Of a stretch of DNA of 64,000 nucleotides, positions 18,104-25,663 are shown in pieces. Positions within the stretch are counted from its first letter, which is position 1. Every line of letters begins with the position of its first letter. Source of the DNA: Amycolatopsis sp. 195334CR (lineage in GTDB: Bacteria > Actinomycetota > Actinomycetes > Mycobacteriales > Pseudonocardiaceae); NCBI RefSeq assembly GCF_017309385.1, contig NZ_JAFJMJ010000001.1, positions 4,464,001 through 4,528,000 of the forward strand, in the 5' to 3' direction. The position numbers were made by a program, and so were the translations under genes. The notes under the pieces were generated by a model. It ran no database searches. It worked only from the letters and a program-made list of their open reading frames with translations, and was not told the DNA's origin.

Positions 18104-18399
18104 GCGTGGAGCTGGACCCGGTCATCCACGCCCAGGCCAGGTTGCGGGTGACGGTCGCGCTCGCCGCGCTCGAGGACGGCGACGCGATCTCCTTCCCGCG
18201 CCTGCAGGACCTGCTGGGCATGACGGCCGGCAACCTGTCGACGCACCTGCGCAAGCTCGAGGACGCGGAGTACGTCGAGATCACCAAGACCCACCAGCGC
18301 CGCACCCCGGTGACCTACGTGTCGCTCACCCGGCGCGGGCGGCTGGCGTTCGAGGACTACACGGCGGCGTTGAAGTCGCTGTTGAACGGGAGCGAGTGA
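18100..18399 (+). CDS. Winged-helix transcriptional regulator
   Basis: A 99-residue DNA-binding protein of the winged-helix (HTH_27, MarR-like) type. The recognition region is FPRLQDLLGMTAGNLSTHLRKLEDAEYVEI, with a wing (RTPVTYVSLTRRGRLAFEDY). Such regulators commonly control the membrane protein and ABC genes they are cotranscribed with. The likely operator is the double ACTTTG-N5-CAAAG site at 17422-17461. It overlaps both neighbours by a few bases. Confidence 0.85.
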   Translation: MSVELDPVIHAQARLRVTVALAALEDGDAISFPRLQDLLGMTAGNLSTHLRKLEDAEYVEITKTHQRRTPVTYVSLTRRGRLAFEDYTAALKSLLNGSE

Positions 18400-19109
18400 T
18401 GAAACCGATCGAGGTCGGCGCGGTGACGAAGCGCTACGGCGGCACGGCCGCGCTCGACGGCATCGACCTGCACGTCGAGGCCGGTGAGGTGTACGGGCTG
18501 CTCGGCCGCAACGGGGCCGGGAAGACCACGCTGATGCGCGTGCTGCTCGGCCTGGTCCGGCCCGCGTCGGGCACGGTGCGAGTGCTCGGGCACGCACCGG
18601 GCGATCCGGCCGTGTTCCGCCGCGTCGGCGCGTTGATCGAGGGCGCGGCGTTCTACCCGCACCTCAGCGGTCGCGACAACCTCCGCCTGCTGACCAGGTA
18701 CGCCGGGCTCGACGAGTCCGAAGTGGACAAGGCGCTGGCCCGGGTCGGGCTGAGCGGCCGGGCGGACGACCGGTACCGCGGGTACTCGCTGGGCATGAAG
18801 CAGCGGCTCGGGGTGGCCTCGGCGCTGCTGGGTTCGCCGGAACTGGTGGTGCTGGACGAACCGGCGAATGGCCTCGACCCGGCGGGCATGGCGGCGCTGC
18901 GCGAGCTGATCCGGTCGATCCGGGACGAGGGCGGCACGGTGCTGCTGTCGAGCCATCTGCTCGGTGAGGTCGAGCAGGTCTGCGACCGGGTCGGGGTGCT
19001 CCACGGCGGCCGGCTGGTCTTCGAGGGCACGCTGGCCGGGCTGACCGGCTCGCTGGAGGAGCGGTTCTTCGAGCTGACCGGTGACGGCGACTGGGCGTGG
19101 ACGGCATGA
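18399..19109 (+). CDS. ABC transporter ATP-binding protein
   Basis: A 236-residue ATPase subunit. Walker A is GRNGAGKTTLM, the signature YSLGMKQRLGVAS, Walker B LVVLDEPANGLDPAG, and the switch His lies in LLSSHLLGEVEQ. This is the subfamily that pairs with ABC-2 type permeases in drug or lipid export. Its ATG overlaps the regulator stop by one base, and its own stop overlaps the permease start (ATGA). Confidence 0.92.
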   Translation: MKPIEVGAVTKRYGGTAALDGIDLHVEAGEVYGLLGRNGAGKTTLMRVLLGLVRPASGTVRVLGHAPGDPAVFRRVGALIEGAAFYPHLSGRDNLRLLTRYAGLDESEVDKALARVGLSGRADDRYRGYSLGMKQRLGVASALLGSPELVVLDEPANGLDPAGMAALRELIRSIRDEGGTVLLSSHLLGEVEQVCDRVGVLHGGRLVFEGTLAGLTGSLEERFFELTGDGDWAWTA

Positions 19110-19918
19110 GCACGCTCGCGGTCCGGGCCGAGCTCTTCGCGCTGCGGCGGCACCCGGCGGTGTTCATCGTCAGCGGGATCTGGTTCGTGCAGATCCTCGG
19201 GTTCAGCTACCTGCTGGTGTACCTGATGCGCGGCGGACTGTCCTCTTCGGACTCCGAGGCGCTGCTCGGCGCGTTGCTGCCCGCCGGGCTCGACCGCTAC
19301 ATCCTGGGCGGCCTGCCCGCGTTCGGCGGTCCGATGGCGTTGATCCTCGGCGTCATCCTGTCCACTTCGGACTACCGCTGGGACACGCTGCGCACGCTGC
19401 TGCTGCGCCGGCCGTCGCGGATGTCGTTCCTGGGCGGGAAGTTCGTCACCGTGCTGGTGGCGAGCCTGGCGTTGTCGGCGGCCACGCTGCTGGCCAGTCT
19501 GGTCGGCAGCATGGGCGTGGCGGTGGCTTCCGGGCGGTCGTTCGCGCTGCCGGGTCCGGGTCCGGTGCTGCTGGTGTTCGCCGCGATCTGGCTGGTGCTC
19601 ACGGCGTGGGCGGCCACCGGGTTCGCGCTCGGCATCCTGGTGCGGAACGTGGCCGCGGGCATCGGCGTCGGGTTGCTGGTGACCGTGGTGCTCGACCAGC
19701 TCTCGGCGCCGTTTGTGTCGCTTCCGCTGGTCGGCGCGCTGCGGACGGGGTTGCTCGGGGCGAACTCGGGTTCGCTGGCGGTGGCGTTCGGGGTGCGTGA
19801 GGCGCCGGGCGTGGTGGAGACGACCAGCGGTCCGGTCGCCGCGATGGTGCTCGCGGCGTACGTGGTGGTGTCGCTCGGGGTGGCCGCGGTGGTCTTCCGC
19901 CGCCGTGACGTGGGATAG
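19106..19918 (+). CDS. ABC-2 type transporter permease
   Basis: A 270-residue integral membrane protein with about six helices (for example VFIVSGIWFVQILGFSYLLVY near residue 20), forming the membrane part of the exporter with the preceding ATPase. The substrate is unknown; self-resistance or lipid transport are common roles of such pairs. It is the last gene of the four-gene operon, followed 34 bases later by the LLM oxidoreductase gene. Confidence 0.85.
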   Translation: MSTLAVRAELFALRRHPAVFIVSGIWFVQILGFSYLLVYLMRGGLSSSDSEALLGALLPAGLDRYILGGLPAFGGPMALILGVILSTSDYRWDTLRTLLLRRPSRMSFLGGKFVTVLVASLALSAATLLASLVGSMGVAVASGRSFALPGPGPVLLVFAAIWLVLTAWAATGFALGILVRNVAAGIGVGLLVTVVLDQLSAPFVSLPLVGALRTGLLGANSGSLAVAFGVREAPGVVETTSGPVAAMVLAAYVVVSLGVAAVVFRRRDVG

Positions 19919-19928
19919 CCAGCGCGAC

Positions 19929-19942
19929 TAGAACACGTTATA
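19929..19942 (+). promoter_or_regulatory. KstR-type operator overlapping a leaderless promoter
   Basis: TAGAACACGTTATA matches the KstR consensus TNNAACNNGTTNNA at every fixed position. It overlaps a TATAGT -10 box at 19939-19944; the predicted start of transcription coincides with the GTG at 19953. KstR is the TetR-type repressor of cholesterol catabolism in actinobacteria. Confidence 0.6.
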
Positions 19943-19952
19943 GTTCTGCGCT

Positions 19953-20831
19953 GTGAAGTTCTCCCTCTCGGTTGCCATGAGCCCGCTGGACCAGCTCACC
20001 GAGCTGGCGGTCACGGCTGAGCAGAGCGGTTTTTCCTCAGTCGTGCTGCCGGACTCGCTGTTCTACTCCGAGGAGGTGTCCGCCGACTACCCGTACACCC
20101 CGGACGGGAACAGGTTCTGGAACGAGGAGACGCCGTGGGCCGACCCGCTGGTCGCGACGGCGGCCATGGGGGCGGTCACCTCGGAGATCGAGTTCTACAC
20201 CTCGGTGCTGAAGCTCGGGTCGCGGAACCCGGTGCTGCTGGCCAGGCAGGTGAACTCGGTGGCCGCGCTGACCGGCGGGCGGTTCGGGCTGGGGCTCGGG
20301 GTCGGCTGGTCGCCGGAGGAGTTCGAGTGGTGCGGTGCGCCGTACGCGCGTCGCGGGGCGCGGGTGAACGAGGCGATCGAGGTGCTGCGGCTGATCCTCG
20401 ACGGCGGGATGGTCGAGTACCACGGGGAGTTCTTCGACTTCGACAAGCTGCGCATGAGCCCGACGCCGCCGAAGCGGGTGCCGTTCTACGTGGGCGGGCA
20501 CACCGAGGTCGCGCTGAAGCGGGCGGCTAAGTACGCGGATGGCTGGTCGTCGGCGATGATGAAGTTCGACGACCTGCGGTCGACGATCTCGCGGTTGCGC
20601 TCGTTGCTGGCGGAGGCCGGTCGCGCGGACGTGCCGTTCGAGTACCAGGCGGTGTGCATCGACAGCTTCGGTGTCGACGGTTACCGGGCGCAGGCGGAGA
20701 TCGGCGTGACGGACGTGATCACCATGCCGTGGATGTTCGACGGCATCGGCTTCGACGGCGAGCTGGGGGCGAAGAAGGACTCGATCCGGAAGTTCGGCGA
20801 CGAGGTCATCGCGGTGGTAGGAGGAGCATGA
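19953..20831 (+). CDS. LLM-class F420-dependent oxidoreductase
   Basis: A 292-residue luciferase-like monooxygenase-fold enzyme, probably using F420 rather than FMN. The opening FSLSVAMSPLDQLTELAVTAEQSGF, the ALTGGRFGLGLGVGW motif and the FYVGGHTEVALKRAAKYADGW segment are characteristic. It is coupled by ATGA overlap to an NTF2-fold gene, and a KstR-type operator sits 11 bases upstream, suggesting a role in steroid degradation. The exact reaction is unknown. GTG serves as start without a Shine-Dalgarno sequence, fitting a leaderless message. Confidence 0.88.
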   Translation: MKFSLSVAMSPLDQLTELAVTAEQSGFSSVVLPDSLFYSEEVSADYPYTPDGNRFWNEETPWADPLVATAAMGAVTSEIEFYTSVLKLGSRNPVLLARQVNSVAALTGGRFGLGLGVGWSPEEFEWCGAPYARRGARVNEAIEVLRLILDGGMVEYHGEFFDFDKLRMSPTPPKRVPFYVGGHTEVALKRAAKYADGWSSAMMKFDDLRSTISRLRSLLAEAGRADVPFEYQAVCIDSFGVDGYRAQAEIGVTDVITMPWMFDGIGFDGELGAKKDSIRKFGDEVIAVVGGA

Positions 20832-21274
20832 GCATCACGGTCAGCTGGGACACCGAGGCCGAGCAGCCGCCCGCGCGCCTGGCGGCGTGGCGCTCGATGA
20901 ACGCCGTGGTCCGCGGGGCGAAGGAGGAGTGGCTGGACCTGTTCGCCGCGGACGCCACGGTCGAAGACCCGGTGGGCCCGTCGTTCTTTGACGAGGAGGG
21001 CAAGGGGCACCACGGCCGCGAGGGCATCTCGGCGTTCTGGGACAAGACGATCGGCCAGGTGGAACGCTTCGAATTCACCATCCGCGACTCGCACGCGGCG
21101 GGGGACGAGGTGGCGAACGTCGGCACCATCACCACGTACCTGCCAGGCAACTACCGCGTCGACACGGACGGGGTCTTCGTGTACCGGGTGGGCGAGGATG
21201 GCCTGATCCGCTCGATGCGCGCCTTCTGGGAAACAGAACGAGCAATGGCCACGGCCCGGGAAGTCAAGGACTGA
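20828..21274 (+). CDS. NTF2-like/ketosteroid-isomerase-like protein
   Basis: A 148-residue SnoaL/NTF2-fold protein. The segment LDLFAADATVEDPVGPSFF is the form seen in steroid delta-isomerase-like proteins, with an acidic residue placed as in catalytic members, and the C-terminal half (RVDTDGVFVYRVGEDGLIRSMRAF) completes the cone-shaped fold. A strong GGAGGA precedes the ATG. Coupling to the LLM oxidoreductase behind a KstR-like site supports action on a steroid intermediate, but catalytic activity is inferred. Confidence 0.78.
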   Translation: MSITVSWDTEAEQPPARLAAWRSMNAVVRGAKEEWLDLFAADATVEDPVGPSFFDEEGKGHHGREGISAFWDKTIGQVERFEFTIRDSHAAGDEVANVGTITTYLPGNYRVDTDGVFVYRVGEDGLIRSMRAFWETERAMATAREVKD

Positions 21275-21314
21275 CCCCGCTCTCACCGAAGCGGGCAACC
21301 AATGGCACGGACGA

Positions 21315-21357
21315 CGAAGCGGCGGCCTCCCTTTTGACTGGGGAGACCGCCGCTTCG
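21315..21357. terminator. Hairpin downstream of the left att site
   Basis: A 17-base arm (CGAAGCGGCGGCCTCCC) pairs with its complement with one mismatch, around a 9-base loop. It follows the NTF2-like gene. A diverged copy lies at 30192-30233, so this is the terminator of the original tRNA-Gly locus, now also carried by the element. Confidence 0.7.
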
Positions 21358-21381
21358 TGGTGTCTGACCTGCGGTTTTCCT

Positions 21382-21431
21382 GCTGGAGCGGGCGACGGGA
21401 ATCGAACCCGCGTAGCCAGTTTGGAAGACTG
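21382..21431. repeat. Left attachment site (tRNA-Gly 3' half)
   Basis: These 50 bases equal those at 30257-30306. On the minus strand they comprise the tRNA-Gly 3' end, T arm and the anticodon arm through the anticodon. The sequence diverges immediately after the anticodon stem, so no complete tRNA is present here. This is the leftover half of the original tRNA. Confidence 0.92.
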
Positions 21432-21511
21432 CTTGACCTGGGCTTTCGCCCTCGGTGAGCTGGCAGGCCCCCGGTCCTGAGCTGCCCCGGTTGACCTTGG
21501 TTGACCGCCCC

Positions 21512-21532
21512 TAATGGCACGTTAATGGCACG
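21512..21532. repeat. Paired TAATGGCACG repeats near left end
   Basis: TAATGGCACG occurs at 21512-21521 and 21523-21532, 11 bp apart. The same pair, same spacing, recurs next to the right end (30166-30186), and AATGGCACGGACGACGAA also begins at 21301. These are candidates for integrase arm-binding sites. Confidence 0.6.
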
Positions 21533-21959
21533 ACTCCAGGCGCCCGCCACACCCCACCCTGCTTCCCGACACCAAGCCCAGAACGCGGCCGGTGGTGCCG
21601 GGTCAAGGCACGCTTTCCCGCCTTGACGCGGTGCGACCGGCCGTTGTCACGATCAGGCGTCGGGATGGCAGCGTCGTCCGTGACCTCCGTAACAGAGCGT
21701 GCCCACTGATCGACTTCCGCTGACCAGGACTCGATGGGGAGGGCTGATGCTGATGCGCGCCGCTGGCGGCTACCGGGCTCCGCCCGCGCGTTCGGCGGGC
21801 GCACCGCCCGGCCACCGGGCGAAGCGGAGCGGGAGCCCGGTGTGTCGGTATGGATGCGCCCGCCGCGCGCGGGCGGCCTGCCCGGCCGCACCAGCGCGCC
21901 GCCGACGGCGGCGCGCCTTGATCCCATAGAGCCAAATTCGGCAGCGGTTGGAGCTATAT
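21533..21959. other. Gene-poor left end of the AICE
   Basis: Between the left att region and the cargo gene (no convincing gene from 21275 to 21959) I see only GC-rich sequence with open frames lacking ribosome-binding sites or family features. From about 21910 the composition drops abruptly towards A+T as the cargo gene begins; its promoter should lie here. Two GGTTGACC-like repeats at 21489-21506 lie just before the TAATGGCACG pair. Confidence 0.5.
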
Positions 21960-22979
21960 ATGCAGCATCAGGATGAAGTCGAATACCTGCGGGATTATCT
22001 CTATCTTGATATCGACAAGGTCAAGTCTATCGCTGGTCAGCTAGATTTTGGTGTTCCGGAGGAGCTTCGCGATACAGACACGAGCAGACGGCGTGGTTCG
22101 GTTGGATGGAACAAGGTTCTGACGGCCTCAACGGCTACGGAGAAAGGCGAAGAAACCTTTGTGCAAAGATCCCTCTTGGATTCCCTTTTTCCAGAGCTTG
22201 AAGCTGCACTGGAAGACGGATGGTTGGTTGATATCAGTGAACACTTTCGTGACGGCATTCAAAATTTCGAAAGAATAACTGAACTTCGTCACGAGGGATC
22301 GATATTTCGCCTGAGTGCTCCTGGAATCTTATTTAATTCCGAATACTTCGCGAATTTGCTCAGTGGACTCTCGGCTGCGACAGGCGGCTTTCAGAAGTTT
22401 ATCGACCTTAATTCGCAGCCGTTGAACTCGAAAAACAATACTGAGTTCCACAAGGCTGGTTCAACTTTTTATCGCTCGATCCCGGAGCGTGGCGAACTGG
22501 AGGATTATATCGAGGAATTCTCGCCGGATTTCGAGATGTCTCCTGCTCGACTGAAGGCGATGGTCCGAATCCTGCGCGGCGTGTTTCGTCCTGGCTTGAG
22601 CCTGTTGATGCGCTCGGGGTATCTGGACAACTCGGTCACGTTGGCGGCCCGCTTTCAGCCGAATAGGCGATACTTCGATGCCGAAGCCGACGTCATCGGG
22701 TCGCGATTCGGTGCCTCTGAGCAAATGTGGACGATTGTTGGCACTGTTGGCCACTACTCAAGGCCGCGCGAAGAGATTGCCCTCGAGAACTTGATAAATG
22801 CATCCCGAGGATCTCTGGGGGGCGGTGAGGATAAGTTTTCGCGAGTCAAGTTTGCCAGGTCGATGTCTTCTCTTCTGGAGAATATCGGCGCATCGGGCTT
22901 AGCTGATCTTCCTCAGTATCCTGGTATTTCGGCTGTTCCGATAGCTGTTTATCGGACCTTTGCGCGCCTTCGCTCCTGA
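21960..22979 (+). CDS. Low-G+C cargo protein, possibly DUF6414 family
   Basis: A 339-residue protein whose gene is close to half G+C by eye, far below its neighbours. The N-terminus YLRDYLYLDIDKVKSIAGQL resembles the Y-L-D-x-x-x-V-x-S opening of DUF6414 proteins, as I remember them; no catalytic motif is recognisable and no transmembrane helix is evident. The ATG has GGAG six bases upstream; a TTG 12 bases earlier is possible. It sits at the element's left edge, the usual place for accessory cargo. Defence or immunity is a reasonable guess only. Confidence 0.6.
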   Translation: MQHQDEVEYLRDYLYLDIDKVKSIAGQLDFGVPEELRDTDTSRRRGSVGWNKVLTASTATEKGEETFVQRSLLDSLFPELEAALEDGWLVDISEHFRDGIQNFERITELRHEGSIFRLSAPGILFNSEYFANLLSGLSAATGGFQKFIDLNSQPLNSKNNTEFHKAGSTFYRSIPERGELEDYIEEFSPDFEMSPARLKAMVRILRGVFRPGLSLLMRSGYLDNSVTLAARFQPNRRYFDAEADVIGSRFGASEQMWTIVGTVGHYSRPREEIALENLINASRGSLGGGEDKFSRVKFARSMSSLLENIGASGLADLPQYPGISAVPIAVYRTFARLRS

Positions 22980-22982
22980 TTG

Positions 22983-23453
22983 CTAGTCATAGTATGGGTA
23001 ACTGTCTTCAGTTAAGGCGTTGGATATCCGTTTTTGAATCGAGGGATGAATGTTCAGTTGAGCAGCTTCGCTGCTGAGAACCCAGAGCACTTCTTTGCTT
23101 TCGTCACTGGGACTTACGGTGCCGCCTACTGGGCAAGCGCGGAAGCAGATGGAGAACTCCTGTCGTACTTCGCCGTCGTCGTAGGCTATGACGTGGTTGG
23201 GGTTGGAGTAGATGCCGATGAGGCCGGTGACCTCGCACTCGATGCCGGTTTCCTCGCGGACCTCGCGTACGGCGGTCTCCGTCAGGGTTTCGCCTAGTTC
23301 GAGCTGGCCTCCGGGGATGGAGTACAAGTCGTTGTCGGTGCGGCGGATCATGAGGATGCGGCCTTCGTCGTCCTGGATGAAGGCGGAGACGGCGACGGCG
23401 ATGCTGTTCGCGGCTGGGGCGTTCGGGTCGTAGTAGAAGTCGCGCCGGGTCAT
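22983..23453 (-). CDS. Nudix hydrolase, Pif-like
   Basis: A 156-residue Nudix protein with a full Nudix box (GGQLELGETLTETAVREVREE). It resembles the Nudix proteins of AICEs, of which pSAM2 Pif (immunity against redundant transfer) is the known example; this parallel rests on context. It lies nine bases downstream of the XRE-regulator gene in the same direction. Its 3' third is visibly A+T-richer than the 5' part and abuts the low-G+C cargo gene, so the C-terminus may derive from recombination. Confidence 0.88.
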   Translation of the reverse strand: MTRRDFYYDPNAPAANSIAVAVSAFIQDDEGRILMIRRTDNDLYSIPGGQLELGETLTETAVREVREETGIECEVTGLIGIYSNPNHVIAYDDGEVRQEFSICFRACPVGGTVSPSDESKEVLWVLSSEAAQLNIHPSIQKRISNALTEDSYPYYD

Positions 23454-23462
23454 GGGTGCCTC

Positions 23463-24206
23463 CTAGAAGGTGGCGGGGCGGGCGGAGTTCCAGGCTGCTT
23501 CGAAGCTTTCCGAGTAGGTCTCGAACAGGTCCCCGGCGGAGAGCCTGCGCAGGTGCAGGGCGGGGGCGTGGGCGCCTTGGAAGCCGTACACGTGGGTGTT
23601 GATGATCATTTCGTCGTCCAGGCGGAAGATCGAGTTGTAGAGCGTGGTGTTGTGGAACCGCATCTCGATGCCATCCACGCCGATCAGCGGCCGGTAGAAG
23701 GCCAGGGCGTTGCGGATGCGGGCGGCTAGCGTGCCCTCACCAAGTTGCTCCTCCTCGCTGCGCAGGGCCACGCTGTCGCCCTCGGGGTCGCCGAACGCGA
23801 GCCGGATGCGGGCACCGTCGGCGGCCTTCTGTGCCAGGTCCTTCACGAAGCGCGGTCGCTCGACCAGGAACAACGCGGCGTGGACCAGGATCTCGATGGT
23901 CTGGCCGGCGTCCTTGATGAGCCTGTCCCACAGGTCCGCGGGAATGGCGTTGCGGTGCGGGAACACGCTGACCACCTCGGCCGCAGCGGTCTCGGCCTTG
24001 CGTTCCGCGGCTACCGCCTGCGGCCACAGGTAGCTCTCCGACTCGCGCGCCAGGGCCGCCAGTTTGTGCCGGTATTTCGGGTAGGGCGTACGTCCCTTGG
24101 TGATCCAGCGCTCGACCGTTTTCGGGTCGACGTTGACGGCCTTGGCCACCTGTTCCGGGTCGAGTCCGTTGCGCAGGAGCGCGTCTCGAAGCCGCTCGTT
24201 CGCCAT
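23463..24206 (-). CDS. XRE-type regulator with C-terminal DUF5919-like domain
   Basis: A 247-residue protein. Residues 4-50 form a helix-turn-helix (LRDALLRNGLDPEQVAKAVN, VDPKTVERWITKG). The C-terminal part (LIKDAGQTIEILVHAALFLVE, GARIRLAFGDPEG, HNTTLYNSIFRLDDEMIINTHVYG) has the layout of a PLD-fold domain seen in DUF5919 proteins next to Nudix genes in AICEs. It probably represses the divergent transfer and replication operon via the symmetrical operator between them. The ATG has GGAGGGG upstream. Confidence 0.83.
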   Translation of the reverse strand: MANERLRDALLRNGLDPEQVAKAVNVDPKTVERWITKGRTPYPKYRHKLAALARESESYLWPQAVAAERKAETAAAEVVSVFPHRNAIPADLWDRLIKDAGQTIEILVHAALFLVERPRFVKDLAQKAADGARIRLAFGDPEGDSVALRSEEEQLGEGTLAARIRNALAFYRPLIGVDGIEMRFHNTTLYNSIFRLDDEMIINTHVYGFQGAHAPALHLRRLSAGDLFETYSESFEAAWNSARPATF

Positions 24207-24219
24207 CTGCACCCCTCCG

Positions 24220-24270
24220 GGGACTAGTAGGGACGACTTCGACCGTACCAAGGACGTCCCAAGATGTCCC
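24220..24270. promoter_or_regulatory. Symmetrical four-half-site operator
   Basis: GGGAC-TAGTA-GGGAC (24220-24234) faces GTCCC-AAGAT-GTCCC (24256-24270): four half-sites with 10-bp spacing inside each pair and a 21-bp centre. It lies in the divergent promoter region between the XRE regulator and the Pra-like gene, the expected site of repressor binding. Confidence 0.65.
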
Positions 24271-24361
24271 GCCACGTGGTGATCACGTCCGGCGTTTTGG
24301 CGGAGATTGGGTGTCACGTTGCCGGGACAGGCCCGGTGACCGAGCCCAAGGAGGCAAGTCC

Positions 24362-24784
24362 ATGGCGATCCCGGGTGGATACCGGTTCTCGGTGCCCTTC
24401 GATGACGTGTTCCCGGAGGGCGCGTACGTGCTCGGTGTGGAGCAGGCGTTCGACTGGGACAAGAACGGCCACAAGACCCCGGCCAAGGACGTGATGTCCG
24501 GCAAGCTGGTGTGGAACGTGCAGATCACCGACCCGTCGGCCAAGGGGAAGAACACGGGCGCGGTCGTCAAGATCTCGGCGGACGTCCAGCCGGTGCCGCC
24601 GGAGACGCTGCCCGGCCTGCCGTTCCGTCCCGTGGTGTTCGAGGGGCTGACCGCGACGGCGTACGAGCAGAACGGCCGTGTCCAGTTCAGCCTTCGCGCG
24701 AAGGAGATGCGCGCTCCGGCCAGCACGGCGCAGAAGGCCAGCGGCGGGAAGTCGGCCGCATCGCAGCAGCAGGCAGCAGCGTAA
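24362..24784 (+). CDS. Pra-like activator of replication, integration and excision
   Basis: A 140-residue protein, first of the rightward operon. The opening MAIPGGYRFSVPFDDVFPEG and the body (FDWDKNGHKTPAKDVMSGKL, VWNVQITDPSAKGKN) are typical of AICE proteins annotated as replication, integration and excision activators (Pra of pSAM2). The tail is an Ala/Gln-rich stretch. AAGGAGG precedes the ATG. Its expression would switch the element from integrated to replicating form. Confidence 0.8.
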   Translation: MAIPGGYRFSVPFDDVFPEGAYVLGVEQAFDWDKNGHKTPAKDVMSGKLVWNVQITDPSAKGKNTGAVVKISADVQPVPPETLPGLPFRPVVFEGLTATAYEQNGRVQFSLRAKEMRAPASTAQKASGGKSAASQQQAAA

Positions 24785-24793
24785 GGGCTTGCG

Positions 24794-25018
24794 ATGCGCG
24801 ACACGGTGCAGATTCACGTGAGTGCGGACCTGCCGATTCGTGCCCGCGCCCTGACCTACGCCAACCGGGTCGAGGTCCGGTTCGGCAAGGCGTTCCCGGT
24901 GGCCCTGCTCATCGATGGTGAGGCATTGGACCACTTCACGGCCGCGCTCGCGGAAGCTCGCGCGGGGCTGGAAGTCGTGGCGGCTCGTTCGGAGGGGGCG
25001 GCAGATGGCGATGAATGA
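24794..25018 (+). CDS. AICE hypothetical protein (74 aa)
   Basis: A 74-residue protein (MRDTVQIHVSADLPIRARAL) starting 9 bases after the Pra-like gene. It overlaps the next start by 14 bases, so it is part of the operon. It is predicted soluble, with a mixed alpha/beta pattern and an acidic C-terminus. No family recognised. Confidence 0.6.
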   Translation: MRDTVQIHVSADLPIRARALTYANRVEVRFGKAFPVALLIDGEALDHFTAALAEARAGLEVVAARSEGAADGDE

Positions 25019-25448
25019 GGCTGTCCGGGCCTGGGAAGAGGTCTACCAGCGATACAGCGACCTCAACGGCGCGGGTTCGGCCGAGGCCACGGAGGAGATT
25101 GCGCGAATGTCCAACGCTGTCGCCTACGCCTGGCGGGTTCTCGCAGCCGAGGTCGACCAGCCTTGGTGGGTCATGGCGGCCGTTGAGACCGCAGCCCAAG
25201 CCTTCGACGCGCAAGCGCAGCAATGGCACATCCGCTCACAGCAGGAAGAAGCTCATGGCGTTCAACGCGACATGGCATCCGGGGCCGGAAGCGGTCGCGG
25301 GCATGCAGCAGATTGGTTCAGCGCGGGAGCTGGCGGCCCTGGTGATCTACCTCGATCCCGACAGCCTGGCGATCATGCCGCCGCCCGACCCTTCCCAGTG
25401 GCCCAGGTTCGTTTCCCTCCTTCGCCAGCTCCGCGACGGAGCGGATGA
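25005..25448 (+). CDS. AICE hypothetical protein with long out-of-frame overlap
   Basis: A frame of 147 codons starting MAMNEAVRAWEEVYQRYSDL; ATG 25011 is an alternative. The first 84 residues look genuine (amphipathic helices, DQPWWVMAAVETAAQAF). The remainder overlaps the next gene by about 190 bases in another frame and has shadow-like Arg/Pro/Gly composition. Either the true protein has an unselected tail or a frameshift has moved its stop. No family recognised. Confidence 0.5.
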   Translation: MAMNEAVRAWEEVYQRYSDLNGAGSAEATEEIARMSNAVAYAWRVLAAEVDQPWWVMAAVETAAQAFDAQAQQWHIRSQQEEAHGVQRDMASGAGSGRGHAADWFSAGAGGPGDLPRSRQPGDHAAARPFPVAQVRFPPSPAPRRSG

Positions 25449-25509
25449 ACTGGCCGATCACCTCGACCAGGCCGGAGTGCCAGGAAAGGACGGTGAAGTG
25501 ACCGAATAG
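25255..25509 (+). CDS. AICE hypothetical protein (84 aa)
   Basis: An 84-residue protein (MAFNATWHPGPEAVAGMQQI) with AGGAAG upstream of its ATG. It shows normal composition and a helical second half (WPRFVSLLRQLRDGADELADHL). It overlaps the preceding frame extensively, and its good composition is the reason to prefer this frame after 25255. No function can be assigned. Confidence 0.6.
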   Translation: MAFNATWHPGPEAVAGMQQIGSARELAALVIYLDPDSLAIMPPPDPSQWPRFVSLLRQLRDGADELADHLDQAGVPGKDGEVTE

Positions 25510-25663
25510 GACAGTCCATAAAGGAATAGTTCGAAAGCGTGCGACGGGTCGTGCGGCGTACAAGCACGCCCTCGCGCGTTTTCCTTGTCCTGTAAGGCGC
25601 AGAAGCGGAACCTGGCTACCAACCTTGCCGCTCCTGCGCTGTCAACACCTCGCGGAGTCGACA

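Noticed and set aside
21382..21431. A second tRNA-Gly at the left end of the AICE
   Set aside because: Only the 3' half and anticodon arm are present; the D arm and 5' acceptor strand are missing.
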